From: Streptococcus mitis
Lineage (GTDB): Bacteria > Bacillota > Bacilli > Lactobacillales > Streptococcaceae
Direction of reading: 5' to 3'
Length of the DNA stretch: 64,000 nt
Assembly (NCBI RefSeq): GCF_000722765.2
Contig: NZ_CP028415.1
Location: 1,680,501 to 1,744,500 of the forward strand
Each line of letters starts with the position of its first letter. The stretch's first letter is position 1. A program made the translations under genes and the position numbers. A model generated the notes under the pieces. The model saw only the letters and a list, made by a program, of their open reading frames with translations, made no database searches and was not told where the DNA came from. This document shows, piece by piece, positions 58,931-64,000 of the stretch.

Positions 58931-61432
58931 TTACTTCGTTACAATATTAACGAGTTTATTCGGTACCGCAATGACTTTCACGATTTCCTTACCGTCAATT
59001 TCTGCTTTGACTTTTTCATCCGCTAGAGCAATTTCTTGCAATTCTTCGCGTGATAGGTCTTTAGCAACCATGAGTTTGGCACGAACTTTTCCTTTGATTT
59101 GAACGACGATTTCGATTTCGTCTTCAACCAATTTGCTTTCATCCCAAGTTGGCCAAGCTACATAAGAGATAGATTCTCCTGTTACTGCAAGAGTTTGCCA
59201 GAGTTCTTCTGCCAAGTGAGGTGCAAATGGTGCGATCATTTGGATAAAGCCTTTGGCGTAGTCCACATAGAGCTTGTCTTCCTTATTAGCAGCGTTGACA
59301 AAGACCATAAGTTGAGCAATGGCTGTGTTGAATTTCATAGACTCAATTTGCTCAGTAACAGATTTAACGGTTTCGTTATAAACCTTATCAAGAGCGCCAT
59401 TGTTTTCCGAAGTGATTTCTTTACTTGTAATCAAACGGTAAACACGGTCCAAGAATTTACGGCTTCCTTCCAGACCTTCTTCTGACCAAGCAATCGAAGC
59501 ATCGAGTGGTCCCATAAACATTTCATAAACACGAAGGGTATCGGCACCGTATTGTTCCACCACATCGTCAGGGTTAATCACGTTCTTGAGCGATTTAGAC
59601 ATCTTGGCTGGCGCTTGCTCCAACTCCTCTCCTGTTTCCACATGGAAGAAAGAACCGTCACGTTTTTCAACCTTGTCGGTTGCCACAAGAGCCCCACGGT
59701 GGTCACGGTAGCTGGTTCCCAAAATCATCCCTTGATTAAAGAGTTTTTGGAATGGTTCCTTAGTTGGAACAACACCGAGGTCATAGAGGAATTTATGCCA
59801 GAAACGAGCGTAGAGCAAGTGAAGTACAGCATGCTCTGCACCACCCACATAGATATCTACTGGTAACCATTGTTTGAGAAGGTCCTCATCAGCCAATTTC
59901 TCAGTATTGTGTGGGTCGATATAGCGGAGGTAGTACCAGCTTGAACCAGCCCACTGTGGCATAGTGTTGGTTTCACGACGACCTTTAACACCATCTTCAC
60001 GAGTCACTTCAAGCCAGTCTGTCAAGTTAGCTAGTGGACTTTCACCAGTACCTGAAGGACGGATGTCCTTGGTTACAGGCAAGACAAGTGGCAATTCACT
60101 TTCAGGGACAGCTGTTGATGTCCCATCTTCCCAATGAATGATAGGAATTGGCTCACCCCAGTAACGTTGACGGCTAAAGAGCCAGTCGCGGAGACGGTAG
60201 GTCACCTTCTCCTGACCACAGTCGTTTTCTTCCAACCAAGCCACAATCTTGGCAATAGCATCTTCTTTGTTCAGTCCATCTAGGAAGTCTGAATTGACAT
60301 GAAGGACATCTTCTGTGTAGGCAGCTTCTTCAACGTTTCCACCTTCAAGTACTTCGACGATTGGAAGGGCAAATTGTTTGGCAAATTCCCAGTCACGTTG
60401 GTCATGGGCAGGAACAGCCATTACCGCACCTGTTCCATAACTAGCAAGAACATAGTCCGCAATCCAGATTGGAATTTCCTTGCCATTGACAGGGTTGATG
60501 GCATAAGCACCTGTCCAGACACCAGTTTTTTCTTTGGCAAGGTCTGTACGAGCCAAGTCAGATTTGAGGCTAGCTTGATGTTTATAGTCTTCTACTGCCT
60601 CTGCTTGCTCTGTGCTTGTGATGGCATCTACTAGTTCATGCTCAGGAGCCAAAACGGTGAAAGTAGCACCGAAAAGGGTGTCCGGACGAGTGGTAAAGAC
60701 TGTGAATTCCTTGTCTGTTCCCTTTACTTTGAAGGTTACATTAGCACCAGTTGATTTCCCAATCCAGTTGCGTTGCATGTCCTTGATAGACTCTGGCCAA
60801 TCTAGTTCATCTAAGTCATTGAGCAAACGCTCCGCATAGGCCGTGATTTTGAGCATCCATTGGCGCATTGGTTTGCGGACAACTGGATAGCCTCCACGCT
60901 CAGAAGTTCCATCAGGAAGGACCTCTTCGTTGGCGATGGCTGTTCCCAATTCCTCAACCCAGTTTACTGGCACTTCCGCTTCATAGGCCAAGCCTTTTTC
61001 GTAAAGCTTGATGAAAATCCACTGCGTCCACTTATAGTAGTTTGGATCTGTTGTATTGACTTCACGATCCCAGTCATAAGAAAATCCAAGCGCATTGATT
61101 TGGCGTTTGAAGTTGGCAATATTTTCCGCTGTAAATTCTGCTGGGTCATTACCTGTATCCATAGCATATTGCTCTGCAGGCAAACCAAAAGCATCCCAAC
61201 CCATTGGGTGAAGGACATTGTAGCCTTGCGCACGTTTGTAACGACTGAGGATATCTGTCGCTGTATAGCCTTCTGGGTGTCCTACGTGCAGACCCGCTCC
61301 AGACGGATATGGGAACATGTCAAGTGCATAAAACTTCGGTTTTGATGCATCTGTACCTGTCTTAAATGTATGATGTTCTGCCCAGTAGCCCTGCCACTTA
61401 GGCTCAATTTCTTTATGGTTGTAAAAACTCAT
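58931..61432 (-). CDS. leuS: Leucyl-tRNA synthetase
   Basis: Charges tRNA-Leu; class Ia enzyme. The 833 residues have the HIGH-type motif [12 protein letters not shown] (near 48), the editing (CP1) domain with the T-rich [12 protein letters not shown] segment (about 225-420), KMSKSLKN (near 615), and the C-terminal anticodon and [11 protein letters not shown] region. A TGGTATAAT extended -10 lies about 30 bases before the start. A terminator follows after a short duplicated segment of the gene end. Confidence 0.97.
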   Translation of the reverse strand: MSFYNHKEIEPKWQGYWAEHHTFKTGTDASKPKFYALDMFPYPSGAGLHVGHPEGYTATDILSRYKRAQGYNVLHPMGWDAFGLPAEQYAMDTGNDPAEFTAENIANFKRQINALGFSYDWDREVNTTDPNYYKWTQWIFIKLYEKGLAYEAEVPVNWVEELGTAIANEEVLPDGTSERGGYPVVRKPMRQWMLKITAYAERLLNDLDELDWPESIKDMQRNWIGKSTGANVTFKVKGTDKEFTVFTTRPDTLFGATFTVLAPEHELVDAITSTEQAEAVEDYKHQASLKSDLARTDLAKEKTGVWTGAYAINPVNGKEIPIWIADYVLASYGTGAVMAVPAHDQRDWEFAKQFALPIVEVLEGGNVEEAAYTEDVLHVNSDFLDGLNKEDAIAKIVAWLEENDCGQEKVTYRLRDWLFSRQRYWGEPIPIIHWEDGTSTAVPESELPLVLPVTKDIRPSGTGESPLANLTDWLEVTREDGVKGRRETNTMPQWAGSSWYYLRYIDPHNTEKLADEDLLKQWLPVDIYVGGAEHAVLHLLYARFWHKFLYDLGVVPTKEPFQKLFNQGMILGTSYRDHRGALVATDKVEKRDGSFFHVETGEELEQAPAKMSKSLKNVINPDDVVEQYGADTLRVYEMFMGPLDASIAWSEEGLEGSRKFLDRVYRLITSKEITSENNGALDKVYNETVKSVTEQIESMKFNTAIAQLMVFVNAANKEDKLYVDYAKGFIQMIAPFAPHLAEELWQTLAVTGESISYVAWPTWDESKLVEDEIEIVVQIKGKVRAKLMVAKDLSREELQEIALADEKVKAEIDGKEIVKVIAVPNKLVNIVTK

Positions 61433-61559
61433 GGTCTCTCTCCAATTTTGTGATGTTACTATTATACCATTTTTGAGGGAATTTGAAAGACGAGAAATGT
61501 TCTTTTAGGCTTGGATAGCAAGAAAGACTGAATCGCAAATCCATCTTATTTAGCAGAAC

Positions 61560-61589
61560 AAAAATTAGCTCACACTTGGAGCTAACTTC
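61560..61589 (-). terminator. Terminator after the phosphoglycerate-mutase-family gene
   Basis: GTTAGCTC-CAAGTGT-GAGCTAATTTTTG on the minus strand, overlapping the stop codon region. Confidence 0.7.
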
Positions 61590-62284
61590 TATCGACTATT
61601 TTTATCCTCCATCTTCTCCCGTCCTAGTTCTCGGTAACTACGGTCGCCGACAACTTCTACGCTAAACTGGCCGTCCTCATATTCAAGAATCGTCACGCTA
61701 CCATTATCTAAACCATGCGGATGCATACCATTAATCAGATAAACAATGGTTCCAATGGTCATTCCGTGGCTCACGACAAGAGCAGTGCCCCCGCCTTGTT
61801 CTTCCATTTCTTTAGCAATCGCTTCAAAACCTTCCTTGATGCGGCCACTGAGTTTTTCCCATCCTTCAGCCCAACCAGCTGTATCGACCTCTACCAAACC
61901 TTCAGCCAGTTCAGCATAAGATAATTGGTGAACGTGGTCCACATTAAAGATACGAGGAATAATGCCCATGAAAAGATCACCATCATAAGCTCCGTCAAAG
62001 CTACCAAAACACCATTCTCTGATACGCTTGTCCATGCGATAAGGGATTTTTCCCTGCAAGCCAAGTTCATCAAGGATGATACCCATTGTCTGAATGGTGC
62101 GACCAGAATCACTGGAATAAGCGCGCTCAAACTGTAGACCAGATTCTCGCAAACCGATTCCTAACTCTTGAATCCCTCGTTCACCTTCGGCTGTTAAGGG
62201 AGTATCGCTCCAACCTTGCGCGCGACCAATCGCATTAAACATAGTCCTACCATGACGTACCAAATACAATCGTACTTTTACCAT
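61589..62284 (-). CDS. Histidine phosphatase superfamily protein (phosphoglycerate-mutase-like)
   Basis: The 231 residues from ATG 62284 (RBS GGAGGACGG) have the catalytic LVRHGRTMFN (H at 11), the second-arginine region in RAYSSDSGRTIQT, the acid in KRIREWCFGSFDG and the second histidine in VVSHGMTIG. Members are cofactor-dependent phosphatases or mutases; it is often called gpmB but need not be a glycolytic mutase. The frame stays open upstream to 62341 but without a ribosome site. Confidence 0.9.
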   Translation of the reverse strand: MVKVRLYLVRHGRTMFNAIGRAQGWSDTPLTAEGERGIQELGIGLRESGLQFERAYSSDSGRTIQTMGIILDELGLQGKIPYRMDKRIREWCFGSFDGAYDGDLFMGIIPRIFNVDHVHQLSYAELAEGLVEVDTAGWAEGWEKLSGRIKEGFEAIAKEMEEQGGGTALVVSHGMTIGTIVYLINGMHPHGLDNGSVTILEYEDGQFSVEVVGDRSYRELGREKMEDKNSR

Positions 62285-62325
62285 TTTCCGTCCTCCGTTT
62301 GCTTCTATTATATCATGGATGATAA

Positions 62326-62474
62326 GACAAAAGCCACCCATACAGGCGACTTTTGCAGGAGATTATTATGAAAAAGTTTAGGAGTTCTATTAAATAAAGA
62401 TATTAGATGAAAATCAAATTCAAACTAAATCAGTGTTATCTGTTTCAAATAATATTAGGAGGTCTTTATTTAAT
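62326..62474 (-). ncRNA. CiaR-controlled small RNA (csRNA), long fourth copy
   Basis: About 149 nt, ends approximate. The 5' part ATTAAATAAAGACCTCCTAA matches the other csRNAs. A middle stretch of about 55 nt is unique, and the 3' part again has CATAATAATCTCC, ending in the terminator AAAAGTCGCC-TGTATG-GGTGGCTTTT. Confidence 0.82.
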
Positions 62475-62480
62475 GATTAT

Positions 62481-62513
62481 AGTATACACAGCTAACCTTA
62501 AATAGAACTTAAA
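62481..62513 (-). promoter_or_regulatory. CiaR-type promoter of fourth csRNA
   Basis: TTTAAG-N5-TTTAAG (62497-62513, perfect repeats), 10 bp, TATACT (62481-62486). Confidence 0.88.
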
Positions 62514-62528
62514 ATTTCTCCTATTTTC

Positions 62529-63866
62529 TTAATTTTTAAAACTATGAATTGGTGCTGGGATTTGTCCACCGCGAGAGATGAAATCAACAGACGAAGCTCC
62601 ATTGACTTTCATTACTGGAGCTGTACCAAGAAGACCACCAAACTCAATCATATCGCCTTCTTTTCCTTTGGGAATGATACGTACAGCTGTTGTTTTCATG
62701 TTAATGACACCAATTGCAGCCTCATCCGCAATCATAGCCGCAATGGTTTCAGAAGGTGTATCTTCTGGGATGGCAATCATATCTAAACCAACGGAACAGA
62801 TAGCCGTCATGGCTTCCAATTTTTCCAAATTCAGAGAGCCACTTTGCACTGCAGCAATCATTCCCTCATCCTCAGAAACAGGGATAAAGGCACCAGACAA
62901 ACCACCGACTTGGTTGCAGGCCATCACTCCGCCCTTCTTAACTTGGTCGTTCAAGAGAGCCAAGGCAGCCGTCGTTCCATGCGTTCCAACTGTTTCTAGT
63001 CCCATTTCTTCAAGGACACGTGCAACAGAATCTCCAACCGCAGGAGTTGGCGCCAAACTCAAGTCCACAATACCAAATTCCACACCCAGTCTTTCACTAG
63101 CCATCTGACCAACCAATTGACCGATACGAGTAATTTTAAAAGCAGTTTTCTTAACTGTTTCTGCTACTACATCAAAGCTCTGTCCACGAACTTTTTCCAA
63201 GGCACGTTTCACCACACCAGGACCGGAAACTCCGACATTGATGATAACATCTGCCTCACCAACACCATGGAAGGCACCCGCCATAAATGGATTGTCCTCA
63301 ACAGCATTAGCGAATACAACCAACTTGGCCGCTCCCATATCTGATAAATTAGCTGTTTCCTTGATAACTCGTCCCATATCTGCTACAGCCGTCATATTGA
63401 TACCAGACTTGGTTGAGCCGATATTGACTGACGAGCAGACCTTGTCCGTTTCAGCCAAAGCACGAGGAATAGAATTGATAAGAATCTCATCTCCCTTTTG
63501 GTACCCCTTTTGTACCAAGGCAGAGAAACCACCAATAAAATCCACACCGATTTCTTTCGCAGCCTTATCAAGCGCTTTTGCCAGAACCACGTAGTCCGTC
63601 GCGTCTGTCGCTGCCCCTATCAGAGAAATAGGAGTCACCGATACACGCTTATTAACGATAGGAATTCCCAACTCAGCTGCAATTTCATCACCAACAGCTA
63701 CTAAATTTGCTGCTTTGGTCGTAATCTTTTGATAAACTTTCTCCGCAGCACGATTGATATCTGGATCAATACAGTCTAATAGGGAAATCCCCATGGTAAT
63801 GGTTCTAATATCGAAGTTTTGCTCCTCAATCATGGCAATGGTTTCAGTAACTTGTCTAATATCCAT
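62529..63866 (-). CDS. UPF0210 (PFL-like, DUF711) family protein
   Basis: The 445-residue protein starts [21 protein letters not shown] and has long conserved stretches such as [17 protein letters not shown] and [24 protein letters not shown]. The fold is distantly related to pyruvate formate-lyase, but the glycyl-radical motif is absent and function is unknown. It sits 9 bases after an ACT-domain gene (UPF0237) with GGAGG before its start. The pairing is conserved widely and suggests a joint metabolic or amino-acid-sensing role. Confidence 0.88.
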   Translation of the reverse strand: MDIRQVTETIAMIEEQNFDIRTITMGISLLDCIDPDINRAAEKVYQKITTKAANLVAVGDEIAAELGIPIVNKRVSVTPISLIGAATDATDYVVLAKALDKAAKEIGVDFIGGFSALVQKGYQKGDEILINSIPRALAETDKVCSSVNIGSTKSGINMTAVADMGRVIKETANLSDMGAAKLVVFANAVEDNPFMAGAFHGVGEADVIINVGVSGPGVVKRALEKVRGQSFDVVAETVKKTAFKITRIGQLVGQMASERLGVEFGIVDLSLAPTPAVGDSVARVLEEMGLETVGTHGTTAALALLNDQVKKGGVMACNQVGGLSGAFIPVSEDEGMIAAVQSGSLNLEKLEAMTAICSVGLDMIAIPEDTPSETIAAMIADEAAIGVINMKTTAVRIIPKGKEGDMIEFGGLLGTAPVMKVNGASSVDFISRGGQIPAPIHSFKN

Positions 63867-63875
63867 GATAACCTC

Positions 63876-64000
63876 CTAGATATTATACATAGCTTCGAAA
63901 ATCGCTGCACTCTGAATATTGATTTTCACATTCAAAGTTTGCCCAAAAGCTTCAAATTCATTACGAAGATAGGTAAAATCTTGCTTTTTATCACTAGAGA
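63876..64000 (-). CDS. ACT-domain protein (UPF0237), 3' end only
   Basis: The last 41 codons are visible: SDKKQDFTYLRNEFEAF and GQTLNVKINIQSAAIFEAMYNI before the stop at 63876-63878. The sequence matches the end of the small UPF0237 ACT-domain proteins that precede UPF0210 genes. The start lies beyond the window. Confidence 0.85.
   Translation of the reverse strand, partial: SSDKKQDFTYLRNEFEAFGQTLNVKINIQSAAIFEAMYNI

Noticed and set aside
61433..61560. T-box leader upstream of leuS (and of proS or ilvB)
   Set aside because: No T-box sequence or long structured leader with terminator/antiterminator was found; promoters lie close to the start codons.

Overview
The window looks like a chromosomal segment of a mitis-group Streptococcus (S. 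mitis, S. oralis or S. infantis type). The evidence is low G+C, RpoB/RpoC, PflB, RecA and SpuA proteins that I recall as near-identical to pneumococcal ones, five BOX repeats, CiaR-controlled csRNA genes, and a ComX cin-box on cinA-recA. It is probably not S. pneumoniae itself, because the autolysin gene lytA, which normally follows recA-dinF there, is missing and dinF runs straight into yebC. Almost every gene is on the minus strand. No rRNA, tRNA, CRISPR array, insertion sequence or prophage was seen.

Layout, left to right. (1) 1-7.5 kb: 5' part of pflB, dinB, uppP, a frameshifted DUF2207 membrane protein, and an amino-acid ABC transporter (fused binding protein/permease plus ATPase). (2) 7.2-15.6 kb: a small HTH-like protein, a gene-poor AT-rich gap, ilvA, the CodY-type ilvB-ilvN-ilvC operon, fakA-asp23 and rpmB. 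(3) 15.7-22.4 kb: a LytTR regulator with a LiaF-like membrane partner, a PAP2 phosphatase, a MarR-controlled heterodimeric ABC exporter, and yebC. (4) 22.5-29.8 kb: dinF, recA (N-terminal frameshift in this sequence) and cinA under a cin-box; lytR, a GNAT gene, tsaE, a membrane protein and ndk. (5) 30-37.5 kb: rpoB-rpoC with a long leader that holds an intrinsic terminator. (6) 37.9-50 kb: a Mga/AtxA-type regulator, the cell-wall pullulanase spuA, a luciferase-like monooxygenase, glmS and bglA. (7) 48-55 kb: the uppS-cdsA-eep-proS envelope operon, a nucleotidyltransferase and ruvB. (8) 53.1-62.5 kb: four CiaR-driven csRNA genes and an Fst/par-like type I toxin-antitoxin locus, with two GNAT genes, a YjdF remnant, a frameshifted BAAT-family thioesterase with its MarR regulator, leuS and a phosphoglycerate-mutase-family gene. 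(9) 62.5-64 kb: a UPF0210 protein and the 3' end of an ACT-domain (UPF0237) gene.

The most striking region is the small-RNA island at 54.87-55.64 kb. A 30-residue Fst-like toxin gene faces a convergent antisense RNA with its own consensus promoter, a shared bidirectional terminator and a direct repeat, and two csRNA genes sit next to it. Other regulatory circuits can be read directly: LytTR direct repeats with a 21-bp period upstream of the LytTR/LiaF-like pair; three MarR palindromes around the ABC-exporter promoter; the same TTGTTAA-N5-TTAACAA operator in front of both a MarR gene and its neighbouring thioesterase; an apparently leaderless ruvB; and an attenuator-like hairpin in the rpoB leader. 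Three genes (recA, the DUF2207 gene and the BAAT thioesterase) are each broken by one base in a homopolymer of 6-7 bases, so sequencing error must be excluded before reading biology into them.
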